From Prorocentrum cordatum (taxonomy: Eukaryota > Sar > Dinophyceae > Prorocentrales > Prorocentraceae): DNA of 64,000 bases. Positions 11,690 to 22,921 of the stretch are shown here, piece by piece; position 1 is the stretch's first letter, and each line of letters begins with the position of its first letter. The stretch covers positions 303,501 to 367,500 of the forward strand of contig CAUYUJ010001292.1 in assembly GCA_963575745.1 (NCBI GenBank), in the 5' to 3' direction. Under the pieces are notes generated by a model that was not told the DNA's origin, did no database searches, and saw nothing but the letters and a program-made list of their open reading frames with translations. Both the position numbers and the translations under genes were made by a program.

Positions 11690-12165
11690 GATCTCGGTTG
11701 CGAAAAAAACAGTCTCGCACTTCGAGCACTTGTCGTCCACACTCAGCAGGGACAAGGCGCTCCTCCTCATGTGGCTGGACTCCTTGCTGTGTGTCTGATG
11801 GCCCTTCAGAGCGGCGACCGTCGCGAAGGTGCGGCCACATGTCGACCAGTCTTCCATCGTGATCTCGCACTTGTGTAGCTTGGCGCCCTCGACTTCCGTT
11901 GTCTCGTGCTCCTGCGGGATCGTTTGTTCCAGGAGAGTGCTGTTCGCGTGCCACTGCTTAGTGAAGAAGGCGGCTCTGAGCGTCCGTGGGTCCAGCGCCG
12001 TGACCGTGTCTCTGATCTCCTCATCCTCGATCCATGTGCGGGGGGTACTTCAAGGTGCCCAAACTGCTTTGAGCTCGGCCGCCAGGTCCAAACTGAGGAG
12101 AACATCGATGTCATCAGCCAGCTGTTTCGCCCATGGGTGGACCCTCCCCACGGTTGATCACACCG
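11690..12165 (-). pseudogene. Decayed C2H2-type zinc-finger coding remnant
   Basis: On the minus strand a frame reads HPWAKQLADDIDVLLSLDL, a stop, then WIEDEEIRDTVTALDPRTL, HKCEITMEDWSTCGRTFA, TVAALKGHQTH and KCSKCETVFF. It then shifts frame at a T-run near 11701-11711. The C...C...H..H spacing of the middle part looks like a C2H2 finger. No start codon is present, and a stop plus a frameshift are. It could be the tail of a LINE-type protein or of a host zinc-finger gene; I cannot tell which. Confidence 0.35.
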
Positions 12166-12299
12166 TCATCGTCCAACATTGGCATGGTGCGATTGGTTGC
12201 TCCCTCCACCGCCAGTGTGCCGAACAAAACCCGTCAAGAACTGCGAATGCTGAGACATCTCGTTCATCATGTCTCGCCACCACCACCCGCTCGCTATAG

Positions 12300-12303
12300 A
12301 TGT

Positions 12304-12337
<34 letters not shown>

Positions 12338-12592
12338 ACTGTTGTTGTTGTTGTTGTTGTTGTTGTCGTGGTTGTGGTTGTCGTGGTTGTGGTTGTTGTT
12401 GTTGTTGTTGTTGTTGTCGTTGTTGTTGCTGTTGCTGTTGAGTTTGTTGTTGTTGCTGCTGTCGTTGTTGTTGCTGCTGGTCTCGTGGTCGTCGTTGTTG
12501 TTATTTTTGTTGTTATGGTGTTGTAGTTGTTGGTGTAGGTGTTGTTGATGCTGGTGTTGCTGTTGTTGTTGTTGCTGCTGTTGTTGTTGTTA
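12300..12592 (+). repeat. (GTT)n-type microsatellite
   Basis: GTT, GCT and GTC triplets with a short non-repeat interruption near 12500-12540. Confidence 0.8.
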
Positions 12593-13249
12593 TCCGCAAG
12601 GGCTTCGCCCCCGTGCCGCCGGCCCCCTCTCTTAGAATGGGACTTGCTAGTGCTGTGTTGGGATTTCTGGACGCTGACGTGAAGCAATGCGGGGACTTCA
12701 CGCGAGGGCCAATATAGATTTACGAGGGTTGATGGCTTCGGTGGAGCGAGGTTTAGGTAACTTACAATGGTTTATGGTTTCGAGGACACGAATATGGCAT
12801 AACTTCCGAGGGTTTGTGGCCTCGGGGACGCCATGATTTCGTAATGTTCTAGTGTTGTGTAAGCTACTAGGGATTATGGCTTCGGGGACGCGACTACCAG
12901 GTATTTGTATGGTCCCACGACCCCCCAGGAATTCAGACAAAGCGATTCTTGGACGCTAACCAGGACGCTTTTCGGCTCCCCCCCTCGCGCATTCAGCAAC
13001 AATTAACAGTAAGGAAGCAGAAAGCAGGACTGTAAAAGTGGAAACTGGAAACTGCAACTAGCACAGGGAGCTACAAGCCTAATCTTCGCAGCCTAATTGC
13101 CCCGCAAGGGGGGCGGCGGAGTGTTGTGGATGTGGTTGGTGTTGGTGCTGTTGTTGAATGTTAATTACTGAACAATTCTTATCGTTGGACACCTTAAAGG
13201 CGCTTTGGCGCTCTCGCTGAGGCGCCGGCTATATTTTCATTGAAAATGA
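12593..13249. other. No recognised gene
   Basis: Unique sequence with a weak repeat of GGTT.ATGGCTTCG.GGACGC words at about 12720-12900. Confidence 0.5.
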
Positions 13250-13299
13250 GGCTCACGCTCGAGCGGCTTGGAGGACCGCCAAAACCGGCCCCCCAACAA

Positions 13300-14240
13300 C
13301 AACAACGCTCCCGCTCGAGACTTCCTCCTGTTTTACTCAGGGCTGGTGTTCTTGCTCGCCGCCGAAAGCCGCCGTCCTAACAAAACCAGCGCTCCCGCTC
13401 GAGACTTCCTCCCGTTTTACCTTGGACTGGCGCACTAGTCTTTCTCTCATCGGCGCCGCCCCCAGCAAAAACAACGCTCCCGCTCGAGGCTTCCTTTTTT
13501 TTGCTCAAGGCGGTGCTCCTCCTCGCCGCCGAAAACCGCCGCCCCGACAAAACCAGCGCTCCCGCCCGAGACGTCCTTCCGTTTTACGCTGGACTGGCGC
13601 CCTACTCTCTTTTGAATCGGCGCCGCTCCCAGCAAGAACAACGCTCCCGCTCGAGATTTTCTCCCTTTTTCCTCGGGACGGTGTTGTTCCTCGCCGCCGA
13701 CAACCCCGTCCCGACAAAACCACGGCTCCCGCTCGATACATCCTCCGTTCTTACTCAAGGCGGTGTTTCTCCTCGCCGCCGAAAACCGCCGCCCCGACAA
13801 AACCAGCGCTCCCGCCCGAGACTTCCTCCCGTTTTGGCGCCCTACTCTCTTTTGAATCGGCGCCGCTCCCAGCAAGAACAACGCTCCCGCTCGAGATTTC
13901 CTCCCTTTTTCCTCGGGACGGTGCTGCTCCTCGCCGCCGACAGCCCCCGTCCCAACAAAACCACGGCTCCCGCTCGATGCGTCCTCCTTTCTTACTCAAG
14001 GCGGTGTTTCTCTCGCCGCCGAAAGCCGCCGTCCCAACAAAACCAACGTTCCCGCTCGAGACTTCGTTTTGTTTTACGCTGGACTAGCGCCCTACTCTCT
14101 TCAGCATTGGCGCCGCTCCCAGCAACAACAGCAGCGCTGCTCGAGACTTCCTCCCTTTCTATTGAGAGCCAGTTCCTTGCCTCACCGCCGACAGCCCCCA
14201 TCCCCACCAAGGCAATCCTGTCGTTCGATACTTTCTTGTG
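13300..14240 (+). repeat. Approximately 82-bp monomer array with an approximately 245-bp higher-order unit
   Basis: GCTCCCGCTCGAGACTTCCT or a variant recurs about every 82-86 bases from 13305 to 14130. Every third monomer matches best (13558/13808; 13645/13890; 13727/13972). The same motif is embedded in the 159-bp array at 47 kb. Confidence 0.75.
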
Positions 14241-14477
14241 CTTTACCCTTCGCTGGGGTTCCACTGGCGGTTTCGCATCGGCGCAGCAAGGCGCAGGCAT
14301 GGGTTTTTGAGGCGGGAGCTGTTGAAATTCCTCGGAGGAGGTGTTTTGAGGCGGGCGGGAGATCTGGGAATGGGAATAACGGACCCCGCTATAGAACAAG
14401 AGCCCCCATGATGTGGATGGTGACCATGATGGTTGCACGCTTCGCATGGAAGCATAGTGCATGAGGGTAAACTGATT

Positions 14478-14478
<1 letters not shown>

Positions 14479-14525
<47 letters not shown>

Positions 14526-14935
14526 CTACTACTACTAGTAGTAGTACTAGTAGTAGTAGTAGTTGTTGTTGTGATTGTTGTTGTTGTTGTCGTTGTGGTT
14601 GGGTTTGTGGTTGTTGCAGTGGTTGTGGTTGTTGTTGTTGTCGTTATTGTTGTTGTGGTTGTGGTTGTGGTTGTTGGTGTTGGTGTTGTCGTTGTTGTGG
14701 TTGTGGTTGTGGTTGTGGTGGTTGTGGTGGTTGTTGTTGTTGCTGTTGTTGTTGCTGTTGTTGTTGGTGGTGTTGCTGTTGTTGTTATTGCGGTTGTTGT
14801 TGTTGTTGGTGTTGTCGTGGTTGTTGTGGTTGTGGTTGTGGTTGTTGTTGTTGATGTTGATGTTGATGTTGATGTTGTTGTTGTTGTTGTGGTTGTTGTT
14901 GTTGTGGTTGTGGTTGTGGTTGTTGTTGTTGAACA
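14479..14935 (+). repeat. (GTA)n and (GTT)n-type microsatellites
   Basis: GTA repeats at 14479-14560 include an inverted TAC run. They are followed by GTT/GGTTGT triplets to 14930. Confidence 0.8.
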
Positions 14936-15470
14936 TTATTAATTCTAAAGAATAATTATTGTTGGGATCCCTGGTGCACGGCCCCCCTGCGCCGCCTAGG
15001 CCGCAGCTACATTTTCATCATTTTCGTGAGGAAGCCTCAGGTAATACGATGTCATCAAGATCCGGTTGTTTTGTTGTAATCCGTTTTCCCTTGCAAAAAA
15101 CACTATAAAATGACATTTCTTGTTCTAATATAATCAAATTTCAAGAATCCCTTGCAAAAAATAAGGTAAAGTGGACATTCGCGCGCGCAAGACGAAATCC
15201 TTCCAAAAGCTTAGTGTTCGGAGCGATTTTAACATAAAAACATCAAAAAACCAATGGTTTTTCAACAAAAAAATGTCAAAATCTCATCCCGCGCGCTCTT
15301 GCGGATTCGTAGGAAACCCAACACTTTTTAAACATTTCTGTCAAACGGGCTTTTGCGAGCAACTTTTTCGAACTTCTGCGACAACGGTTGCGCACCTGCC
15401 AGGGCCATCATCCCTGTCAAATAATACCATGCGGGACACATTCGTTTTTTCTTCGCGCGCGCACGCCGTC
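14936..15470 (+). repeat. Approximately 535-bp direct repeat R4, copy 1
   Basis: Nearly identical to 15755-16290. Both copies sit directly after a GTT microsatellite, begin with TCTAAAGAATAATTATTGTT and end at TTCTTCGCGCGCGCACGCCG. Both contain the same 99-codon reading frame, which is explained by the duplication. Confidence 0.8.
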
Positions 15471-15487
15471 GTCGTCGGCCGCGGGGC

Positions 15488-15690
15488 CCTGAATAGTAGC
15501 CACGGTCGTCCGCATGCCACGAAGTGAAGTGTCCGAACGTCATAGGGCGGGAAGCTGGGTGTGGGTGGTGGCGAAGAGTCGTTTGGAAATTTGGTAGAGC
15601 TTGAACCGGCCCCCCCACAAAGTGGGGGTATTGCCCGCCTCCTATGAAAACCCTGGCACTGGTGAGAACGGAGTGTCCCCACGTGCTAGT
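15488..15690 (+). repeat. Approximately 190-bp direct repeat R5, copy 1
   Basis: TAGTAGCCACGGTCGTCCGC through AAAACCCTGGCACTGGTGAG recurs at 16738-16915. Confidence 0.75.
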
Positions 15691-15691
15691 A

Positions 15692-15745
<54 letters not shown>

Positions 15746-15754
15746 GGTTGTTGA

Positions 15755-16290
15755 ACATTATTTATTCTAAAGAATAATTATTGTTGGGCCCCCTGGTGCG
15801 CGCCCCCCCTGCGCCGCCTAGGCCGCAGCTACATTTTCATCATTTTCGTGAGGAAGCCTCAGAAAAGAGGGTGTGTACAGGATCCGGTTGTTTTGTTGTA
15901 ATCCGCTTTCCCTTGCAAAAAACAATAGAAAATGACATTTCTTGTTCTAATATAATCAAATTTCAAGAATCCCTTGCAAAAAATAAGGTAAAGTGGACAT
16001 TCGCGCGCGCAAGACGAAATCCTTCCAAAAGCTTAGTGTTCGGAGCGATTTTAACATAAAAACATCAAAAAACCAATGGTTTTTCAACAAAAAAATGTCA
16101 AAATCTCATCCCGCGCGCTCTTGCGGATTCGTAGGAAACCCAACACTTTTTAAACATTTCTGTCAAACGGGCTTTTGCGAGCAACTTTTTCGAACTTCTG
16201 CGACAACGGTTGCGCACCTGCCAGGGCCATCATCCCTGTCAAATAATACCATGCGGGACACATTCGTTTTTTCTTCGCGCGCGCACGCCG
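15755..16290 (+). repeat. Direct repeat R4, copy 2
   Basis: It matches 14936-15470 almost base for base except near the 5' end (CAGAAAAGAGGGTGTGTACA replaces a different short stretch). Confidence 0.8.
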
Positions 16291-16304
16291 AAATCTCCAA
16301 AAAC

Positions 16305-16505
16305 CATCGGGACAACCATCAACCACGGAACACCATCGAACAACCATCGGGACAATCATCGGGACAGTCATCGGGACAACGATCGGGACAAGCACAACCA
16401 TCAGGACAACCATCGGGACAATCATCGGGACAACGATCGGGACAACCACAACCATCAGGACAACCATCGGGACAACCATCGAGACAACCATCGGGACAAC
16501 CATAT
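16305..16505 (+). repeat. 12-bp minisatellite
   Basis: CATCGGGACAAC and near variants repeat about 15 times. Confidence 0.8.
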
Positions 16506-16642
16506 CCTCTCTCTCTTGTGTATTCCCACATCCCTCAGGAATTTGCCCTAAAGATGTGATCAACTATCTTGTGAGTACGTATCATGTGTATCATGTGTAT
16601 CATGTACCATATGCATCATATGCAACAGATGTTCTGTGGAAG

Positions 16643-16727
16643 GCTTAACAACTTCTGTGGGTTAACAAGGCTTAACAACTTCTGTGGGTGTACGAACGTA
16701 GGCTTAACAACTTCTGTGGGTGTGTAC
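16643..16727 (+). repeat. Three copies of GGCTTAACAACTTCTGTGGG
   Basis: The copies are about 30 bases apart. A TGTATCATG repeat lies just upstream (16580-16620). Confidence 0.7.
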
Positions 16728-16737
16728 TCCACGCCAG

Positions 16738-16920
16738 TGTAGTAGCCACGGTCGTCCGCAGGCCACGAAGTGAAGTGTCCGAACGTCATAGGGCGGGAAG
16801 CTGGGTGTGGGTGGTGGCGAAGAGTCGTGTGGATATTTGGTAGAGCTTGCACTGCCCCCCCACAAAGTGGGGGTATTGGCTGGCGTCGCATGAAAACCCT
16901 GGCACTGGTGAGAACACTGA
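16738..16920 (+). repeat. Direct repeat R5, copy 2
   Basis: It matches 15490-15670 and is again followed by a GTT microsatellite. Confidence 0.75.
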
Positions 16921-16936
16921 GCGTTCGGGTAAAGTG

Positions 16937-16953
16937 ATTGTTGTTGTTGTTGG

Positions 16954-17013
<60 letters not shown>

Positions 17014-17250
17014 CGTTGTGGCGGTTGTTATTGCGGGCGCGCCGCGCGCCGCGGAGGCCAGCGAGCGCGGGCGGCGCGGCGCCCACGGAGGAGCCCGACG
17101 GGGCTGAGCCGAGGCCCCTCGCCCTCCTCGCCCTCCCCGCCCTCCTCGACTTTCCCTCCTCGACTTCTCCTCCTCCTCCTTCTTCCTCCTCCTCCTCCCC
17201 CTCCTCCTCCTCTTCCTCCTCCTCCTCCTCCTCCTCCTCGACTCCCCCAT
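16937..17250 (+). repeat. (GTT)n and CTC-rich tracts
   Basis: GTT triplets at 16937-17012, GC-rich unique sequence, then CTCCTC from about 17165. Confidence 0.75.
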
Positions 17251-17339
17251 CCTCGCCCTACTCGGCCTCCTCCTCGCCCTTTTTTCTCCTCTTCCTCGTT
17301 GTCCTCCTCAACCTTCTCCCCGGTCCTCTTCCCCCTCCT

Positions 17340-18344
17340 CCTCCTGCGGACTGCTGATCGATGGTGGCTTCAGGGTCTGGCAGACGCAGCCGTCCCCCCA
17401 CCAAAGGGCATCAGCCCCTGGGGGGTGGGTGATCGAACTGGAGTGCCACGCAGCGGAATCGCCGTGGCGCTCCCGGGCTCGGAGATCTCTCTGGAGGGGC
17501 CGCGCTGCCCGTGCGGCCGGATCTTCTGCCTCTCGGGTCCCTCGCAGGTCGGCGGTGGCCGCGTCCAGCGGCCGGGGGCCGCAGCAGCCGTGCCCGCTGG
17601 GCGGCCAGAGGCACCGCTGCCTCTCCGCGGAGGAGGCGGAGGGCGACGCGGCGGAGCCGAGGCGGGGCGCGGCCTTGTGCCGGTCGCAGGGCCACCGCCA
17701 CGAGGGGGGGAGGTCTCGGATCGGTAGGATCGAAGCGGGTGCGGAGAGGATGGGTGCGACGCTCGACAGCAGTTCCTGGTCATTCCGAGGGGGGACGCGT
17801 GCCCATACCGCCACTCTTCCGCCGTGTGCGCCGTTTTGGGGCCTCCCAGGAGGCCCTCGTCGCCGCCGCGGGATGCGCCTCGAAATCCTGGTCAGAACGC
17901 ACCCCGGGAAAGGTCCGGGGAGTAGCGGTATCGGTACCTGTTGGTTTCCCCATGCGTTTGAGATAGGACTCGCTGTCGGAGCCGCCGTTGACGTGGTCCA
18001 TTTGAGGCAGAGGGCCGCCTGCTCTACAGTGCCGCTGTCGGCGGCTTTGGACAGCGCTTGCTGTTGGGCATCGTGCCCACGTTTTCCGTGCCCATGTCAG
18101 GCGTCCAGATCAGAGGAGGGCGAGTTGAGACAACGGTAGTTGGCCTTCGGTGGGTCTCTCGCCGCCACGGCCGGAGACGCAGCTCGGAAAGCCGGCGCGT
18201 TTGGGCCACGGGAGGGGCTCGGGGACCGCTTTTGAGCTGCCGTCCCGGACATGCTCGCGTCGCTTCTGGCCTCCAGGGTCCCAGGTCTCTCTCCGGCTGT
18301 CCGAGGGGAGCGGCCTGCAGAGGTCAGGCCAGGCAAATCGGTTC
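17340..18344. other. No recognised gene
   Basis: GC-rich sequence holding repeat R2. Reading frames of up to 236 codons overlap on both strands without recognisable motifs. Confidence 0.4.
17836..17955 (+). repeat. Dispersed repeat R2, copy 3
   Basis: GGGGCCTCCCAGGAGGCC, CTCGAAATCCTGGTCAGAAC, CCCCGGGAAAGGTCC and GCGGTATCGGTACC occur in the same order as in copy 1. Confidence 0.5.
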
Positions 18345-18990
18345 GGATGCAACTCCCGGGAGGGAAAGTCTGACTTTGCCCCGGTCTGGCTCAATCCGGC
18401 TGACTCTGCTTGAATCTGGGCTCATCCCGCCGCATCCGCGGCCGAATCCGGCGTGATAGCCCCCTCATGGGGCTTGGCTTCTCCCTGAAATCCTTCCGAC
18501 GAGGACCCCCCAGCGGTTGCCTCCGAAATTCGAGATTTCCAAAAACAGCACGAGGCAAAGCCACGGCAAGCTCGAGGGAGAGCCGGGGCAGGCCTTGGAC
18601 CCTCCAGCGCGAGCCGAGGGGCAACGGAGGTCGTCAGGCCCTTGGCGGGCCCCTGGCCCTCCCGTGCGTGGCCCCCCCCCCCGCTCTTGGCGTTGAGTCG
18701 TGCCTGTCCCTCTGCACTCGGATGCAACTCCTGGGAGGTCAAATTCTGATTTTGCCCTGGTCCGAAGTCGGGCTTAATCCCGCTTGTAATCCCGCTGGAT
18801 CCCGCTTGATCCGGCTTAATCCCGCTTTATCCCGCTTAATCCGGCTTAATCCCGTTTCATCCCGCTTAATCTGGCTTAATCCGAGGCCCTTTCCGGCGTA
18901 ACAGCCCCCCAATGGGGCTTAATCCGCTTTAATTTTTCCGACGAAAGCCTCCCAGCAGTTGCCTCCTAATCTACAGTCTGGAGGCGATTC
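18345..18990 (+). repeat. Diverged duplication with a TAATCCCGCT minisatellite
   Basis: The copy at 18345-18540 and the copy at 18718-18990 share GGATGCAACTCC.GGGAGG, CCCC.CATGGGGCTT-like, CCGACGA and AGC.GTTGCCTCC. The second copy has expanded a 10-bp TAATCCCGCT repeat (18776-18890). Confidence 0.6.
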
Positions 18991-19013
18991 TTCGACTCTT
19001 TCTGATTATTGTT

Positions 19014-19076
19014 GAATGCTCGTTTGGGACTGCTTCCTATGTTTCTCCCAAAGCCCGCCTCTAGGACATGCCCGAC
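19014..19076. mobile_element. M1 right-end fragment
   Basis: Only the right terminal part is present (CCGCCTCTAGGACATGCCCGACC). No left end was found nearby. Confidence 0.4.
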
Positions 19077-19306
19077 CCAAAACCCCAGGGTCCAAGAACC
19101 AAATTGCTCCAGCAGATCACCCTGGTAGCAGGAGGGGGCGAAGGAGAGGCGGGGCAGGGGCGGGAGCAGCGGGGGACATGGGGCGGGCGCACGGCCATCT
19201 GCACCGTGGCCTGCTCTCTTGTGGCACGTTCTGTGTCCTGGCCGCCCCGCACAAACACGTGGCCCGGCATCGAGGCGAGAGCACGGCCATTTGCAGCTCA
19301 GTAATG

Positions 19307-19636
19307 TTCAGGAGGGGAACAAAACACACGGACACAATGAATCGTCGATCCCTCAGGAATATGGGAAAATATGGGAAGTGGGGGGGAAGACAAAAACCCA
19401 GAAACTATGGGAAAATATGGGGAATAGTTTATTTGTGTGTATTTTTTTTTGTGTCCTGGGGCCCCTTCAATTCAGGAGGGGGAACAAAACACACGGACAC
19501 AATTCATCGTCGATTCCCGAGGCAATCTGGGAAAGTATGGGAAGTGGGGGGGGAAGACAGAAAGCCCAGAACATATGGACAAACACTGGGAATCCTGCTA
19601 TGTGTGTCTATGTATTTGTGTGTGTCCCAGGGCCCC

Positions 19637-19677
<41 letters not shown>

Positions 19678-19755
19678 GTATATATTGACCATGCTATTTG
19701 TATCTATTTATTTGTGTGTGTGTGTGTGTGTGTGTGTGTCCCAGGGCCCCTTCAT
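19307..19755 (+). repeat. Dispersed repeat R3, two full copies plus one partial copy in tandem
   Basis: Full copies lie at about 19307-19469 and 19470-19640, each from CAGGAGGGG.AACAAAACACA to GGGGCCCCTTCA. A third partial copy ends at about 19755. (TA)n at 19639-19674 and (TG)n at 19717-19738 separate the second and third. Confidence 0.6.
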
Positions 19756-20290
19756 ATATGTGTTGGCCAGGGATCGTGGCCGTCCAGATCAGGAATGTCG
19801 CCTGCACTGCGGCGAGAGCACGATCCCGAGTCGGTAGGGGAGGTGGAAGTCTCCAGCGAGGCGGCCGCCGGAGACTTCCCTTCTCGAAAACCACTCGCCC
19901 TCAATCCGTTAACCTCAGGCAAAGGTTTACAAAAAGAATACTCCAGATTTCGTAATAAAGGGAGGGGGGTCTTATTTCGGGGGGGGTCTCTTCCAGGCTA
20001 TCTTGGAGGGCCTGGGGGGTCTGGGGACGATGTTTTGGAGGGTTCTCCTACGGGGGAGGTCTGAAATGGCTTGTCTTGGAGGGTCCAGGCCCCCTCCCTT
20101 TGATTACGAAATCTGGAGTATGTGCGGCGCTGAGGCGAGAGCCGCATTTGGAAAGCGGCCCGCCCTCCGTCTGTGAAGCTGTCGTCCACTTTGAAGCTGC
20201 AGGGTCATACATAGTGAGGAAGTCTCCGGCGAAACGCCCAGCCCGCCCTAAAAATTGGCCTCGGGGTGCGACAAGGAGAAGTTATGTATA
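19756..20290. other. No recognised gene
   Basis: Unique sequence. CTCCAGATTTCGTAATAAAG at 19941 and TGATTACGAAATCTGGAG at 20101 form a loose inverted repeat. Confidence 0.4.
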
Positions 20291-20299
20291 CGGGCAAGG

Positions 20300-20338
20300 A
20301 ATTTAGGAGGAGGAGGAAGAGGCGGAGGGGGAGCAGGC

Positions 20339-20385
<47 letters not shown>

Positions 20386-20712
20386 AGGAGAAGAAGGAGG
20401 ATGAGGAGGAGGAGGAGCAGGAGCAGGAGCAGGAGGAGGATGAGGAGGACGTGGAGGAGGACGAGGTGTGGGAGGAGGAGGAGGAGGAGGAGGAGGAGGA
20501 GGAGGAGGAGGAGGACGAGGACGAGGACGAGGACAAGGACGAGGACGAGGACGAGAACGAGAACGAGAACGAGGACGAGGTGTGGGTGGAGGAGGAGGAG
20601 GAGCAGGACCAGGACCAGGACCAGGACCAGGACCAGGACCAGGACCAGGAGGAGGAGGAGGAGGAGAAGGAGGAGAAGTAGAAGTTGCAGCAGGAGCAGC
20701 AGGAGCAGCAGA

Positions 20713-20775
<63 letters not shown>

Positions 20776-20787
20776 AAGAGCAGCTGT

Positions 20788-20849
<62 letters not shown>

Positions 20850-20859
20850 CAGGAGCAGA

Positions 20860-20890
<31 letters not shown>

Positions 20891-20905
20891 ACAGGAGCAT
20901 GAGTA
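20300..20905 (+). repeat. GGAGCA / GAGGAC / CCAGGA / GCA compound satellite
   Basis: Successive blocks of (GGAGCA)n, (GGA)n, (GGACGA)n, (CCAGGA)n, (GGAGCA)n again, and (GCA)n at 20790-20846. Confidence 0.85.
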
Positions 20906-21754
20906 GAGGGCGGGGAGGAGGTGGGGACGGAGCATGGGTGGAATGGGGTAAGGAGAGGAGGGGCGATATGACGGGAAGGAGGAAGGGAAAGGGAGGAAGG
21001 GGGGAAGGTGAGGGAGGGGGGGGGGGGGGGGAGGGGGGAGGGAGGGAGGGGAGGGGGGGAAAGGGAGAGAAGGAGAAGGAGAAGGGGAGGGGAAGGGATG
21101 GGGAGGAGGAGAGGTATGGAAGAGTGGGGGGGAATATTAGCATCAGACCGATTGGCGGAGATCTATGTTGGACCTGTTCTGTTGTTGAACTGGCTGTTGA
21201 ACTGGTCGCCACGATCCGCGCACCGTGATTCTATTCTTTCAGACGCTTCTGACTACCACAATGCCTTGCTGCGTGCTGGCCTCGACGACGACGACGACGA
21301 CGACGACGAGCACCGTGAAGGAACAGCGCCCTGGAGGGACACGTGGATCTGGCAGGTCGTTCGTTGTTCTCGGGGTGCCAGGCCCCGGGAACGTCGAGCA
21401 AAACGACTCAAGATGAGTCGCGCTTGTCCTCGGGAGCGCCACGGGGGACCAGGACTGGCCTCCGCCAGTCTGCTCACCCCTGCGGGTGACGACGAGACCC
21501 CAGACAGCTTGCCAGCAGTGGCACGGATAGGCTCAGATCTCGTCCAGTGCGAGTACGGCGCGCTCGTGCCGCCTCGACGCGGCGGCGACGTCGGCGCGGG
21601 CGTTCAAGGCTGGGCACCCTCCCGTCGCCCGCTGCCCGCCCCCAGGACCGGCCAGGCGCAACCCACGGCGCCGAAGCCCACGCGAAGGAGGGGGTCATGA
21701 GCCTCCGGCGACCTTCGAGGGCAGAGCTTAGTGGGCCCTGGAAACGACAGGGAT
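20906..21754. other. G-rich tract and unique sequence without a gene
   Basis: A GGGGA-rich stretch to about 21125, then GC-rich sequence with (GAC)n at 21283-21309. No motif was recognised. Confidence 0.45.
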
Positions 21755-21950
21755 GTTTTTTTACCGGTTCCGTTTTGCCGTTTTTTTGCCGGTTCCGACG
21801 CTGTTTTTTTACCGGTTCCGTCGCCGTTTTTTGACCGGTTCCGTCTCCGGTTCCAATTCTGGAGCCGTTTTCTTGCCGTTTCCGGTCGCCGTTTTTTTGC
21901 CGTTTCCATTTTCAAGGGACATTTTTTTGGAAACGGTGAAAAAACGGCCC
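21755..21950 (+). repeat. ACCGGTTCCG/GCCGTTTTTTT minisatellite
   Basis: Several 25-30-bp copies of GTTTTTTTACCGGTTCCG and related words, ending in an inverted GTGAAAAAACGGC segment. Confidence 0.65.
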
Positions 21951-22166
21951 TGCCGTTTCTTGGGCTCGTGCACGATCGAGCGATGCGAGACGCCAGATTT
22001 TTGGGCCCGCCGGGATCTGAACGGACTCCTCGAAGGATTTTTGGCTGTGGCCGAGCGAGAGCTGGTGGCTCGTGGGGCCTCATGCTTCTTGCGGTTTTGA
22101 CCTCTGGCTCCTCCTCTCGGGGCGTCGCGTCGCCGCTTCGCGGTGCAGAGGGAGCCAGGAGGAGTA

Positions 22167-22342
22167 CAGTCGGGGCCCTGAAGAAGGAACCCTTTTCGTT
22201 GGGAAGGGGCTCCGCGTTCCTTAAGTGTTTCACAGCTTGCCTCAGGCTTTCCTTATGTCTTCGACAGGAAATCGAAGGTTAACTTATGGAAAAAAGGGGC
22301 CTCGTTCCTTATCTAGGGTTCCTTAGGTCAACGCCCCCACTG
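22167..22342. mobile_element. M3b MITE with TA target duplication (176 bp)
   Basis: It begins CAGTCGGGGCCCTGAAGAAG and ends AACGCCCCCACTG, with TA on both sides. It is the same length (176 bp) as its copy at 52940-53115. The interior includes GGGGCCTCGTTCCTTA and AGGGTTCCT. Confidence 0.65.
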
Positions 22343-22515
22343 TACGGTCTGAAAGGCGTCCGCCTCCGTCTGGGGAGCGCTTCTGCTGCAGGAGGCACGT
22401 GCAGAAAGGACCTGGGCGAGCGGCCGCGATGACGTGTGGACTGACTCCGCAGAGGGCGTCCGCACACCACCGTTTATTATGAAGATCCTGGAGACCTCGC
22501 GCGAATAGTTGTATC

Positions 22516-22523
22516 ATCTAGTC
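22516..22523. repeat. Left 8-bp target-site duplication of the 17-kb element
   Basis: ATCTAGTC is identical to 39583-39590. Confidence 0.75.
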
Positions 22524-22588
22524 TTAAGTCGGGCCTGTCCTTCTACAAGGGGAATATTCAGAAATAGTCAAATTATAATCCGGGGACT

Positions 22589-22635
22589 ACTTACGCAGGA
22601 CGAAAGATTTTCCTCTTGAGGTGCAAATGGCCATG
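22589..22635 (+). repeat. Left fragment of the 1.27-kb satellite array
   Basis: It matches the last 47 bases of the unit (ACTTACGCAGGACGAAAGAT...GGCCATG), compare 35067-35113. It ends at the insertion point of the 11.2-kb transposon. Confidence 0.85.
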
Positions 22636-22648
22636 CTGAGATCGGCGG
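22636..22648 (+). repeat. Left terminal inverted repeat of the 11.2-kb transposon
   Basis: CTGAGATCGGCGG matches the reverse complement of 33866-33878 over 13 of 13 bases. It is preceded by the target dinucleotide TG at 22634-22635. Confidence 0.88.
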
Positions 22649-22921
22649 GGTGGATCGTAAGTGCTTCGGGTGGTTATATCTTGATAGGAACCAGCCTGTA
22701 GGTAGGATGCATCCTGTTTAGAAGTGGTCTAAGTCCTCCGATCCACTTGTTACTCAGACCCAAGAGGTTCGGGAAGATAGGAAGTAGGGCCAGCGTTTTC
22801 CCCCGCTTCGTAAGTAGGATCGGCTAAGTGGTCTATCCACTTACGGGGCTTAGGCCAACCAGGTTAGCGAGGATAGCGAAGTAGGTTAGAGGGGCTACCT
22901 AAGCAGGTTAGCTCGGCCGCC
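22649..22921 (+). repeat. Left subterminal repeat region of the transposon
   Basis: It contains repeated short motifs in both orientations: AGAAGTGGTCTA, CTAAGTGGTCTATCCACTTA (itself palindromic, about 22823-22842), GTAGGTTAG and AGGTTAGC. The same words recur at the right end in inverted arrangement. Subterminal motif clusters are typical transposase-binding regions in CACTA-like elements; binding here is inferred. Confidence 0.6.

Noticed and set aside
15171-15527. A 118-codon frame repeated at 15993 with 99 identical residues
   Set aside because: The identity is explained by the recent DNA duplication. No motif was seen, and the frames diverge immediately outside the repeat.
16305-16505. 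Possible CRISPR or structured repeat
   Set aside because: A 12-bp minisatellite with no spacers.
22636-22648. Assigning the 11.2-kb element firmly to CACTA
   Set aside because: The 2-bp duplication, subterminal repeats and DxMH motif fit, but the termini start CTGAG rather than CACTA and no alignment could be run, so the superfamily is left tentative.
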